DNA from: Kordiimonas gwangyangensis DSM 19435 = JCM 12864
GTDB taxonomy: Bacteria; Pseudomonadota; Alphaproteobacteria; Sphingomonadales; Kordiimonadaceae
Length of the DNA: 64,000 nucleotides
Direction: 5' to 3'
NCBI RefSeq assembly: GCF_000375545.1
Contig: NZ_AQXF01000002.1
Location: 1-64,000 of the forward strand
Shown one piece after another: positions 56,713 through 64,000 of the stretch (the first letter of the stretch is position 1; each line of letters starts with the position of its first letter). The position numbers and the translations under genes are program-made. The notes below the pieces were generated by a model. It had not been told where the DNA came from. It worked only from the letters and a program-made list of their open reading frames with translations, and ran no database searches.

Positions 56713-57672
56713 ATGGCTGGCGAATTTGACATCATTGCCAAATATTTCATGCCGCTTGCCGGGCCTGAGGGCCTTGGGCTCGCCGATGATGCTGCCTGTC
56801 TGACACCAAGCGCAGGCAAAAGCCTGATCGTCACCAAGGATATGATCGTGGGCGGCGTGCATTTCCTCGAGGATGACCCGGCGGACAGCATTGCCTACAA
56901 GGCACTGGCGGTGAACCTGTCGGACCTAGCCGCCAAGGGTGCGAACCCGCGATACTATTTCCTTGGCCTCAGCCTGCCGAAAGGTGTGGATGAAATCTGG
57001 CTTGCGTCCTTTGCGGCAGGTCTCAAGCGTGCGCAGGATGAGAGCGGTATCACGCTCGCGGGTGGTGACACTACCTCGAGCCCCAGCCATGTGACGGTGA
57101 GTATCACCGCGATCGGTGATGTGCCTACGGGGCAGATGCTGCGGCGCAACGGCGCTCGGGCGGGTGATACCGTCTATGTGTCAGGCACTCTTGGGGACGG
57201 GGCTTTGGGCCTCAAATGCCTTTTGGGCGAGACCAATGTGAGCGATGAGCTTGTCACGCGCTACCGCTATCCGACCGCGCGTATGGCGCTCGGTACGAGG
57301 CTGCGAGAGTTGGCTACCGCGTCAGCGGATGTGTCGGACGGTCTGCTTGCGGACCTTGGCCATATCTGCACCGCATCCCATCTGGGCGCGGATATCGAGG
57401 AAACCAAGCTGCCGCTTTCTGATGCAGCAAAAGCTGCACTCGAAACATCGCCAGACCTCGCGCCACTCATTTATTCCGGTGGCGATGACTATGAGATTGT
57501 CTTTACTGCAGACGCGGCCAAGGCTGATGAAATCAGCGCGGCGGCAAAGGAAGCTGGTGTGGCTGTGACAGCGATTGGCCGCATTTCAGACACACCCGGC
57601 ATACGGCTGGTTGATCAATCGGGCGCACTGGTGCACACTGCGCGCAACGGCTATCAACATTTTGAAACATAA
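56713..57672 (+). CDS. thiL: Thiamine-monophosphate kinase
   Basis: A 319-residue AIR-synthetase-fold enzyme that phosphorylates thiamine monophosphate to the diphosphate. GLADDAACLTPSAGKSLIVT, ITLAGGDTTSSPSHVTVSIT and DVSDGLLADLGHI are the family's metal/ATP motifs. It lies between nusB and a FliL-like gene, as in related genomes. Confidence 0.93.
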   Translation: MAGEFDIIAKYFMPLAGPEGLGLADDAACLTPSAGKSLIVTKDMIVGGVHFLEDDPADSIAYKALAVNLSDLAAKGANPRYYFLGLSLPKGVDEIWLASFAAGLKRAQDESGITLAGGDTTSSPSHVTVSITAIGDVPTGQMLRRNGARAGDTVYVSGTLGDGALGLKCLLGETNVSDELVTRYRYPTARMALGTRLRELATASADVSDGLLADLGHICTASHLGADIEETKLPLSDAAKAALETSPDLAPLIYSGGDDYEIVFTADAAKADEISAAAKEAGVAVTAIGRISDTPGIRLVDQSGALVHTARNGYQHFET

Positions 57673-57688
57673 GGGATAACGGCGGCTT

Positions 57689-58192
57689 ATGTCACAAGAT
57701 ACTGGATCGGTTGAACCACAAGGCGGTTCGGGCAAGATACTTCTGGTGCTGGGCCTTTTGGGGGGCCTCGCGGTCGGTGGTGGCCTCGGCTACTATTATT
57801 CCAAAAGCTCGGCCGAAGGGCAGGGTGCACCGAAGGAAGAAGTGAAAGTCGCGCCGAAAGGCCCGCTCATCGATATCGACTTTGAGCGTATCGCCGTGCC
57901 GATCTACGCCAAAACCGACAATGGCCAGCGTTTCCTTGGCAATTATTTCATTGATATCGCGGTACAGGTGCGGGGCGAGAAAAACCAGATCGCCATCAAA
58001 CGTGCCGAAACGCAGCTACAACACGCCTTTGTTTCCGCCATCAGCCGGAATGACCTGATGCGTGAAGACTCGCCGCTTGAGCTGGATGTGGACAAGGTTG
58101 GCAATCTGCTCAAGGGCAAGGCCAACGAGGTTCTGGGCGGCAAGATTGTTGAAGCGGTTCTCGTAAAGAACGCCATGCGCCTCAACCGCTGA
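57689..58192 (+). CDS. FliL-like membrane protein
   Basis: A 167-residue protein with one N-terminal membrane helix (residues 17-37, LLVLGLLGGLAVGGGLGYYY) and a periplasmic domain resembling FliL. FLGNYFIDIAVQVRGEKNQI and the tail LGGKIVEAVLVKNAMRLNR suit that family. FliL supports flagellar stators, but no flagellar gene is nearby, so it may have another job. ATG 57689 is 16 bases after thiL. Confidence 0.7.
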   Translation: MSQDTGSVEPQGGSGKILLVLGLLGGLAVGGGLGYYYSKSSAEGQGAPKEEVKVAPKGPLIDIDFERIAVPIYAKTDNGQRFLGNYFIDIAVQVRGEKNQIAIKRAETQLQHAFVSAISRNDLMREDSPLELDVDKVGNLLKGKANEVLGGKIVEAVLVKNAMRLNR

Positions 58193-58427
58193 GGCCGCAG
58201 GGATCAGCCAAAAACAGTGTTTTGCGCCCAGTGCGTGTAAGCGGCCGCCAGTTTTGGTGGTTGCAAGGCGGCTTATTGCTCCATAAGGTGATGAGTGGCC
58301 ACCCTGTCTAGTTTTTAGTTAGTCAGGAGTATGGGGTTCGCCTAAGGGAACTGGGCGGCAGTATGAGGGGAGTATCACCGCCCGGGGAAGACCAACATTT
58401 GGGTCCGTTTTAGGGAGGGGATATCCC

Positions 58428-60515
58428 ATGGAAGTAATTTACGCCGCTATTGCCTGCGGTGTTGCGGCCGTGATCTACGGCATTGTAACGCGTCAGTCTA
58501 TTTTGTCCGCCAGTGCGGGTTCCGAGAAAATGCAAGAAATCGCTGCGGCCATTCAGGCCGGGGCAGGCGCTTACCTTAATCGCCAATACCGCACCATCGC
58601 GGTTGTGGGCGTTGTGGTTGCCATCGGTCTTTATCTTGCTATCGGCATGCTCGCTGCGCTCGGCTTTGTTATTGGTGCAGTGCTCTCTGGCGCTGCCGGT
58701 TATATTGGCATGCTGATTTCGGTCAAAGCCAACGTCCGTACCACACAAGCGGCAAGCACAGGGCTGCAGGAAGGCCTGACCATCGCATTCCGCTCCGGTG
58801 CTGTTACAGGCATGCTCGTGGCAGGCCTAGCGCTGCTCGCAGTTGCCGGTTACTATTATATCCTTGTTGGCCCCATGGGCATTGACCCGACGGCACGGCC
58901 CGTGATTGACGGCCTTGTCTCGCTCGGCTTTGGTGCTTCGCTCATCTCCATCTTCGCGCGTCTTGGTGGCGGCATCTTCACCAAGGGTGCGGATGTTGGC
59001 GCTGACCTTGTCGGCAAGGTGGAAGCCGGTATCCCGGAGGATGATCCCCGGAACCCGGCCGTGATCGCCGATAACGTGGGCGACAACGTGGGTGACTGTG
59101 CCGGCATGGCTGCTGACCTGTTTGAAACCTATGTGGTCACGGTGGGTGCCACCATGGTGCTCTCCGCGCTCTTTATCGCATCCGGGGCTGCCGACATCAT
59201 GGCCTTGCCGCTCATCATCGGCGGGGTTTGCATTCTCACCTCGATCATCGGGACCTATTTTGTGAAGCTGGGTAAAAGCCAGTCGATCATGGGGGCGCTC
59301 TATAAGGGCTTTATCGTAACGGCGGTGCTGTCAGCAGGGGCTATGTGGTTCGCGATGGAGTGGGCACTGGGCGGTGACATGAACCGGACCTTCGAGACCG
59401 GAAATGTCATGTTCTCGGGCCGCACGCTCTACTACTGCGGCCTTGTGGGCCTTGTGGTAACCGGGGTGATCATCTGGATTACCGAATATTATACCGGCAC
59501 TGACTACCGCCCGGTTCGTTCGATCGCCAAGGCGTCAGAGACGGGACACGGCACCAACGTGATCCAGGGCCTTGCCATCTCGCTTGAAGCGACTGCCTTG
59601 CCGGCAATCGTGATCTGTGCGGGTATCATCATTGCGCACCAGCTTGCGGGTGTGTTGGGCCTTGGCTTTGCCGCCACGGCCATGCTGGCGCTTGCCGGTA
59701 TGGTGGTCGCCCTTGATGCCTATGGTCCGGTCACGGATAACGCGGGCGGCATTGCTGAAATGGCGGGCCTTGATGAGGAGGTACGCAACCGTACCGACGC
59801 GCTGGATGCCGTGGGCAACACCACCAAAGCAGTGACCAAGGGGTATGCCATCGGCTCCGCCGGTCTCGCGGCCCTTGTGCTCTTTGGTGCTTACACGGCT
59901 GACCTCGCCAAGTTCTTCTCTGATGTGACGGTCGATTTCAGCCTCTCCAACCCTTATGTCGTGGTCGGGCTCTTTATCGGTGCACTTCTGCCGTATCTGT
60001 TTGGTGCCATGGGCATGACAGCCGTGGGCCGCGCAGGCGGTGAAGTGGTAGAAGAAGTACGGGCGCAGTTCCGCGATAACCCGGGCATCATGGCCGGTAC
60101 ATCCAAGCCTGACTATGCACGTTCCGTTGACCTGCTGACCAAAACAGCGATCAAGGAAATGATTGTGCCAAGCCTGCTGCCTGTAGCGGCCCCCATTGTC
60201 ACCTATTTTGCGATCAATGCGATTGCAGGGCAGGCGGCAGCCTTTGCGGCTGTTGGTGCACTGCTTCTGGGTGTGATCGTGGGTGGCCTTTTCGTCGCAC
60301 TTTCCATGACCGCAGGTGGCGGCGCGTGGGATAACGCGAAGAAATACATTGAGGACGGCAACCACGGTGGCAAAGGCTCGGAAGCGCACAAAGCGGCGGT
60401 GACGGGTGATACTGTTGGTGACCCATATAAGGATACCGCAGGCCCCGCCGTGAACCCGATGATCAAGATCACGAACATCGTGGCGCTGCTGCTCTTGGCG
60501 ATGCTGGCGCACTAA
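58428..60515 (+). CDS. hppA: H+-translocating pyrophosphatase, K+-independent type
   Basis: The 695-residue integral membrane pump hydrolyses pyrophosphate and moves protons. About 16 helices are expected. The substrate site [20 protein letters not shown] and [20 protein letters not shown] is intact. [20 protein letters not shown] has Lys where potassium-dependent enzymes have Ala, which marks the K+-independent class. A strong GGGAGGGG leads the ATG. The 235-base gap before it has a GCCGCC/GGCGGC stem at 58244-58272 and no gene. Confidence 0.95.
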   Translation: MEVIYAAIACGVAAVIYGIVTRQSILSASAGSEKMQEIAAAIQAGAGAYLNRQYRTIAVVGVVVAIGLYLAIGMLAALGFVIGAVLSGAAGYIGMLISVKANVRTTQAASTGLQEGLTIAFRSGAVTGMLVAGLALLAVAGYYYILVGPMGIDPTARPVIDGLVSLGFGASLISIFARLGGGIFTKGADVGADLVGKVEAGIPEDDPRNPAVIADNVGDNVGDCAGMAADLFETYVVTVGATMVLSALFIASGAADIMALPLIIGGVCILTSIIGTYFVKLGKSQSIMGALYKGFIVTAVLSAGAMWFAMEWALGGDMNRTFETGNVMFSGRTLYYCGLVGLVVTGVIIWITEYYTGTDYRPVRSIAKASETGHGTNVIQGLAISLEATALPAIVICAGIIIAHQLAGVLGLGFAATAMLALAGMVVALDAYGPVTDNAGGIAEMAGLDEEVRNRTDALDAVGNTTKAVTKGYAIGSAGLAALVLFGAYTADLAKFFSDVTVDFSLSNPYVVVGLFIGALLPYLFGAMGMTAVGRAGGEVVEEVRAQFRDNPGIMAGTSKPDYARSVDLLTKTAIKEMIVPSLLPVAAPIVTYFAINAIAGQAAAFAAVGALLLGVIVGGLFVALSMTAGGGAWDNAKKYIEDGNHGGKGSEAHKAAVTGDTVGDPYKDTAGPAVNPMIKITNIVALLLLAMLAH

Positions 60516-60535
60516 ACCGCTAGACATACAAAAAG

Positions 60536-60562
60536 AAAAGCCCCGGTTTTGCCGGGGCTTTT
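60536..60562. terminator. Bidirectional terminator between hppA and bamE
   Basis: AAAAGCCCCGG pairs with CCGGGGCTTTT around a 5-base loop. T-rich DNA follows on both strands, so it can end hppA (plus) and bamE (minus) transcripts. Confidence 0.88.
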
Positions 60563-60589
60563 GCTTTATGGCGTATCAGGTCGTGTCGC

Positions 60590-61081
60590 TTAGCCGTTCG
60601 GGCCGCGGGTCTCGCCAGAGCCAACCGGTGCGGCGCCCGAGAAACGGCCAACGTTGCCGAAAATCTGCTGGAAGAAGTTGAGGTCACGACCGAGGGTCGG
60701 CGTTTTGTCGCCCACCGGGTTCACATTGTGCATGGCAGACATGTCGAAGTTCTGCACGTCGGTGACCACGCCAGCGTCATTGAAGGCCACTGCCATTACG
60801 CGGTGTGCTTTGGGGTCAGGCCAGAAAACCGGACGTACGCGCACCGTGGTAGACACATAATACCATTTGTTGTCGCTGAAGTTTGCCTTGACGGTCGGCG
60901 TGCCGAGAGTTGATTCCACAGACTGGCGGTTATCCACACCAGGCTGGATCGCATCGGCGAGCTGCTTGTCGAACACATAACCGCGAACCATACGCGTGTT
61001 GCCACAGGCGGAGAGGGCAATACCAGCCAAAAGGCAGAGGATTACCGGCTTCATGGTGCGGGGCTTCATGTTTACTGTCAT
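60590..61081 (-). CDS. bamE: Outer membrane assembly lipoprotein BamE (SmpA/OmlA)
   Basis: A 163-residue lipoprotein with the lipobox Leu-Ser-Ala-Cys (CLLAGIALSACGNTRMVRGY). The BamE fold is seen in GVDNRQSVESTLGTPTVKAN and NKWYYVSTTVRVRP. It is a part of the Bam complex at the outer membrane. The C-terminal Gly/Pro-rich tail is longer than in E. coli. ATG 61081 is used; a GTG directly before it is also possible. Confidence 0.87.
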   Translation of the reverse strand: MTVNMKPRTMKPVILCLLAGIALSACGNTRMVRGYVFDKQLADAIQPGVDNRQSVESTLGTPTVKANFSDNKWYYVSTTVRVRPVFWPDPKAHRVMAVAFNDAGVVTDVQNFDMSAMHNVNPVGDKTPTLGRDLNFFQQIFGNVGRFSGAAPVGSGETRGPNG

Positions 61082-61245
61082 CACTAAAACCTATTTTGTG
61101 TCGCTTGCGACCATCACTTCCAAATGACTTAATAGCCGCCAGCATTGCATGGTGCAAGGCTCCGTGTTAGAGCCACGGCAAATAAGCCAGTCTGTTACCC
61201 GTCACATCGCCTATGATGCGAATGCGGCGATTTGGAGGAAAGCGC

Positions 61246-61803
61246 ATGCTTGAGCGCCTGTTTTCCGGTTTCCGGGACAAAAAAGCGGCCTTTGAACTTT
61301 ATGGCAAGCTTGTGGGCCAGGCCCGTATGCCGCAGTTTTACACGGCCTTTGAGGTGGCGGATACGCTTGATGGCCGCTTTGACATGATCCTCATTCATAT
61401 GTTCCTTGTGCAGAACCGCCTGAAGGGTGACGGCGAGGCGACAGCCAAATTGCGCCGCCAGCTGCAGGAAGCCATGATCGCTGACATGGACCGGTCCCTC
61501 AGGGAAATGGGCATCGGTGACATGGGAATCGGTCGTGAGGTCAAAAAAATGGGTGTGGCGTGGTTTGGGCGCCTCAAGGCTTATGCCGCCGCGCTCGAGG
61601 CTGACGATGCCAAGGCAGAACTGACCGTAGCTGTCGCCCGCAATCTCTATAAAGTGGACGATGCGAAAAAAGCAGGCATGATGGCTGAGTATATGATTGC
61701 AGCGGTCGGGAAGCTTGCAGGCTATGGCACTGAAGAGGTGAGGGCGCTATCATTCGAATTTCCAGATCCGGACCCGACCCGGTTCTCAGGCACGCAAGGT
61801 TGA
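61246..61803 (+). CDS. Ubiquinol-cytochrome c chaperone-like protein (CBP3 family)
   Basis: A 185-residue soluble protein resembling CBP3, the chaperone of cytochrome bc1 assembly. AFELYGKLVGQARMPQFYTA and DGRFDMILIHMFLVQNRLKG are typical. The alphaproteobacterial homologue stands next to bamE and DUF177, as here. ATG 61246 has a GGAGGAA before it; upstream ATGs at 61213 lack one. Confidence 0.88.
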   Translation: MLERLFSGFRDKKAAFELYGKLVGQARMPQFYTAFEVADTLDGRFDMILIHMFLVQNRLKGDGEATAKLRRQLQEAMIADMDRSLREMGIGDMGIGREVKKMGVAWFGRLKAYAAALEADDAKAELTVAVARNLYKVDDAKKAGMMAEYMIAAVGKLAGYGTEEVRALSFEFPDPDPTRFSGTQG

Positions 61804-61820
61804 GCGGAAGGAGCACTATC

Positions 61821-62369
61821 ATGAGCAAAGACATCTCCCTTGATTTCATGCTTCCCGTTCAGGAAGTCGAGCGCGACGGGCGTTCCTACCGCCTTGAAGC
61901 ATCAGAAGCAGAGCTTGCGGCTTTGGCTGAGCGCTTCAACCTGATCGAGTTTGGTTCGCTGAAGGCTGATATTGAGGTCAAGGACCGCGGCGCGGAGCAG
62001 GGCATTTTTGTCACCGGCACGCTTGACGCTGCCTTCACCCAGCGCTGTATCGTCTCGCTTGAGCCGGTCGCGGAAGAGATGTCCACATCGTTTGAATTGA
62101 TGCTCGTTGATGAGGCAACGGCCGACCGCATGGATGCGGAAGAGGTCTATCTCGATGACGACGCACCGGAATATGATGCGCTTGAGGGTGATATGATCCC
62201 GCTTGGCGAGATTGTTGCCCAGACAGTTTCCATCAATATGAATCCTTATCCGCGCGCCGAAGATGCGGAGCTAAATGTAGGAAATAAAAAGAATATTTCC
62301 GTTAACGAAGAAGAGCTGAAGAAGCCGAACCCCTTCGCTGTGCTGGACAAGCTTCGTAAGGAATCTTGA
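61821..62369 (+). CDS. YceD/DUF177 family protein
   Basis: A 182-residue protein with the DUF177 pattern: FTQRCIVSLEPVAEEM (single Cys of the usual C-x-R-C site) and LGEIVAQTVSINMNPYPR. YceD is linked to large-subunit rRNA accumulation in some species. In many bacteria it is followed by rpmF and plsX; rpmF is absent here, and plsX follows after 119 bases. ATG 61821 follows AGGAG. Confidence 0.85.
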   Translation: MSKDISLDFMLPVQEVERDGRSYRLEASEAELAALAERFNLIEFGSLKADIEVKDRGAEQGIFVTGTLDAAFTQRCIVSLEPVAEEMSTSFELMLVDEATADRMDAEEVYLDDDAPEYDALEGDMIPLGEIVAQTVSINMNPYPRAEDAELNVGNKKNISVNEEELKKPNPFAVLDKLRKES

Positions 62370-62488
62370 AGTAGCGATGAATTTCGCTATGGTCAGCCGA
62401 AGAAGGGTTCCAAGTGCATGGGTTGAGGGCTGGCACGAGGACACGTATAATAAGAACTACGCCAACGTTTGAGATTGGATAATTATTC

Positions 62489-63544
62489 GTGGCAAGAGAA
62501 ATAACCATTGCGGTCGACGCCATGGGGGGAGACCACGCACCAGGCATGGTCATTGAAGGCATCGCGCAGGCACGCACTTTGTTTCCGGGAACGAAGTTCC
62601 ACGTTTACGGGGACGAGGCACAGATCAAGCCGCTTCTTGAAGCGCACCCCGAGCTTGCGAAGGCAAGCCAGGTTTTCCACACCGAAGAGGTGGTCACCAG
62701 CGACACCAAGCCGTCGCAGGCGCTTCGGCGCGGTCGTCAATCGTCCATGGGGCTTGCGCTTCAGGCGGTGAAAGACGGGTCGGCTGATGTCGCCATCTCT
62801 GCCGGTAACACGGGTGCCCTTATGGCGCTCGCGAAATTCATCCTGCGCACCATGCCGGGCATCGACCGTCCGGCGCTCACATCACCGCTGCCGACCCTTC
62901 GGGGCGAAAGCGTGATGCTTGACCTTGGCGCGAATGTGGAATGTGACGCCAACAACCTTGTGCAGTTCGCCATCATGGGGGCGGCATACGTCCGCACCGT
63001 GCTGGGCCTGTCGAAGCCGACGGTCGCACTTCTGAACGTGGGCACTGAGGAACTCAAGGGCAAGGACACCATCAAGGCCGCAGCTGATGTGTTGCGGGCC
63101 TCCAAGCACCTGCCGCTTGAGTTCACCGGCTATGTTGAAGGCAACGATATCGGCGCTGGCAAGGTGGATGTGGTGGTGACGGATGGTTTCACCGGCAATG
63201 TGGCGCTGAAGATGGCAGAAGGCACGGCACGCCTGATGACAGAATTGCTGTCGCGCGCTTTCCGCTCATCATTCGCGACCAAGATCGGCTACCTTTTGTC
63301 ACGGCACGGGCTGCGGTCGCTCCGAGATCACCTTGACCCGAACAACCACAACGGCGGCGTGTTCCTTGGTCTCAACGGCCTTGTGATGAAAAGCCATGGC
63401 GGCGCGAATGCGCATGGCTTTGCGTCCGCGGTGACGTCGGCGATTGATATGGCACAAAATGACCTGATTCGCCTGATCAGTGAAGACCTTGGCCGCATTT
63501 CAGAGCCGCCAAAGGTGGATGAAGAGGAGGCTGGGGCGGCCTAG
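62489..63544 (+). CDS. plsX: Phosphate acyltransferase PlsX
   Basis: A 351-residue enzyme that makes acyl-phosphate from acyl-ACP for phospholipid synthesis. IAVDAMGGDHAPGMVIEGIA and ISAGNTGALMALAKFILRT are typical. The start is GTG at 62489 with only a weak Shine-Dalgarno. It ends 172 bases before ihfA; fabH, which usually lies between the two in alphaproteobacteria, is not present. Confidence 0.95.
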   Translation: MAREITIAVDAMGGDHAPGMVIEGIAQARTLFPGTKFHVYGDEAQIKPLLEAHPELAKASQVFHTEEVVTSDTKPSQALRRGRQSSMGLALQAVKDGSADVAISAGNTGALMALAKFILRTMPGIDRPALTSPLPTLRGESVMLDLGANVECDANNLVQFAIMGAAYVRTVLGLSKPTVALLNVGTEELKGKDTIKAAADVLRASKHLPLEFTGYVEGNDIGAGKVDVVVTDGFTGNVALKMAEGTARLMTELLSRAFRSSFATKIGYLLSRHGLRSLRDHLDPNNHNGGVFLGLNGLVMKSHGGANAHGFASAVTSAIDMAQNDLIRLISEDLGRISEPPKVDEEEAGAA

Positions 63545-63643
63545 GCTGCCCCAAATTGGTGCAGAATGCTGCAGAACATGCAGGATTGTGTCAAAACTGT
63601 GCCATAAACCCTTCAAATCACACGCTAAAAAACCTTCGTACGA

Positions 63644-63672
63644 TTGACAGCCCCTTGGGCATGCTTTAGCTT
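63644..63672 (+). promoter_or_regulatory. Predicted sigma-70-type promoter of ihfA
   Basis: TTGACA (63644-63649) is separated by 17 bases from TAGCTT (63667-63672), 45 bases before the ihfA start. A perfect -35 and a fair -10 suggest ihfA is transcribed on its own rather than from plsX. Confidence 0.5.
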
Positions 63673-63716
63673 TTTTAGCTAGGGCATTTGGTGCCCGTTT
63701 TTGAGCGGAGGCAGCG

Positions 63717-64000
63717 ATGAGCGAAAAGACACTTACGCGGGCAGACCTGACAGAGGCAGTCTACGAAGAAGTAGGCCTGTCGAGAAACGAATCTGCTGAT
63801 CTCGTAGAAGCCGTCCTTGGCGAGATTTCCGACTGCCTCGTGGCCGGTGATAACGTCAAGATTTCCTCCTTTGGCAGCTTCCTCGTGCGCCAGAAAAACG
63901 GTCGCATGGGCCGTAATCCGAAAACCGGTGAAGAAGTACCGATTGATCCGCGTCGTGTTCTTGTTTTCCGTCCCAGCCAGGTCATGAAAGACCGTATCAA
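63717..64000 (+). CDS. ihfA: Integration host factor alpha subunit (C-terminus beyond window)
   Basis: The first 94 codons of IHF-alpha are visible. [39 protein letters not shown], and [19 protein letters not shown] with the Pro of the DNA-intercalating beta arm are all present. IHF bends DNA and helps many promoters, including sigma-54 ones. GCGGAGG leads the ATG at 63717. The frame is open at the window edge. Confidence 0.93.
   Translation, partial: MSEKTLTRADLTEAVYEEVGLSRNESADLVEAVLGEISDCLVAGDNVKISSFGSFLVRQKNGRMGRNPKTGEEVPIDPRRVLVFRPSQVMKDRI

Noticed and set aside
58244-58272. GCCGCC/GGCGGC stem downstream of the FliL-like gene as a terminator
   Set aside because: The loop is long and no T-run follows; mentioned only with hppA.
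63561-63590. Short GCAGAA repeats at about 10-bp spacing before ihfA
   Set aside because: Only two good copies; too weak to call a repeat array or operator.

Overview
The window reads as a chromosomal segment of an alphaproteobacterium. The strongest evidence is gene order: rpiB-glyA-nrdR-ribD-ribE-ribB-ribH-nusB-thiL, bamE / CBP3-like chaperone / YceD (DUF177) / plsX / ihfA, a hemA of the 5-aminolevulinate synthase type, a MucR/Ros regulator, and a PstA with a long N-terminal extension. A marine, exopolysaccharide-forming lineage such as Kordiimonadales is possible, but I cannot prove the order from sequence alone. No rRNA, tRNA, CRISPR array, insertion sequence or phage gene was seen.

Region 1 (1-21586) is an exosortase A (XrtA, PEP-CTERM) surface-polysaccharide locus. 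At its left edge lie an unidentified exported protein with a Pro/Thr/Ser tandem repeat (minus strand, running off the window) and a degenerate CobT-like protein. A long plus-strand run follows: sugar transferase, PrsT-type TPR protein, glycosyltransferase, a 42-residue membrane peptide, Wza-like export lipoprotein, chain-length determinant, tyrosine autokinase, outer-membrane barrel, ATPase, polysaccharide deacetylase, FemAB-like protein, second glycosyltransferase, exosortase A and an AsnB-like amidotransferase. Together they would build, measure, modify and export a polysaccharide and sort PEP-CTERM proteins. The regulators PrsK/PrsR are not in the window.

Region 2 (21590-29152, minus strand) is the phosphate regulon phoR-pstS-pstC-pstA-pstB-phoU-phoB, with a Pho box between phoR and pstS and a terminator buried in the end of the opposing amidotransferase gene.

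Region 3 (29426-32526) is a four-gene cassette: a low-complexity exported protein with a Tat-like leader, a PqqD-like small protein, an HprK-related kinase and a nucleotidyltransferase. It matches the uncharacterised HPr-rel-A type of system and is the best candidate here for undescribed biology.

Region 4 (32483-40432) is mixed: a phosphoglycolate-phosphatase-like HAD enzyme, class II DAHP synthase, a GAF-GGDEF diguanylate cyclase, a glyoxalase-like protein, a PhyH-type dioxygenase, an exported ADP-ribosylglycohydrolase and a LysE-type exporter. The 456-base gap at 33149-33604 holds eight 11-bp repeats in perfect register.

Region 5 (40617-64000) is mostly core metabolism: nadE, gltX, cysS, trmJ-like, hemB, a MarR-type regulator, hemA, mucR, rpiB, glyA, nrdR, the riboflavin genes, nusB, thiL, a FliL-like protein, hppA, bamE, plsX and the start of ihfA. 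Points of note are a MucR lacking most zinc ligands, a RibB with a degenerate second domain, and plsX followed by ihfA with no fabH between them.
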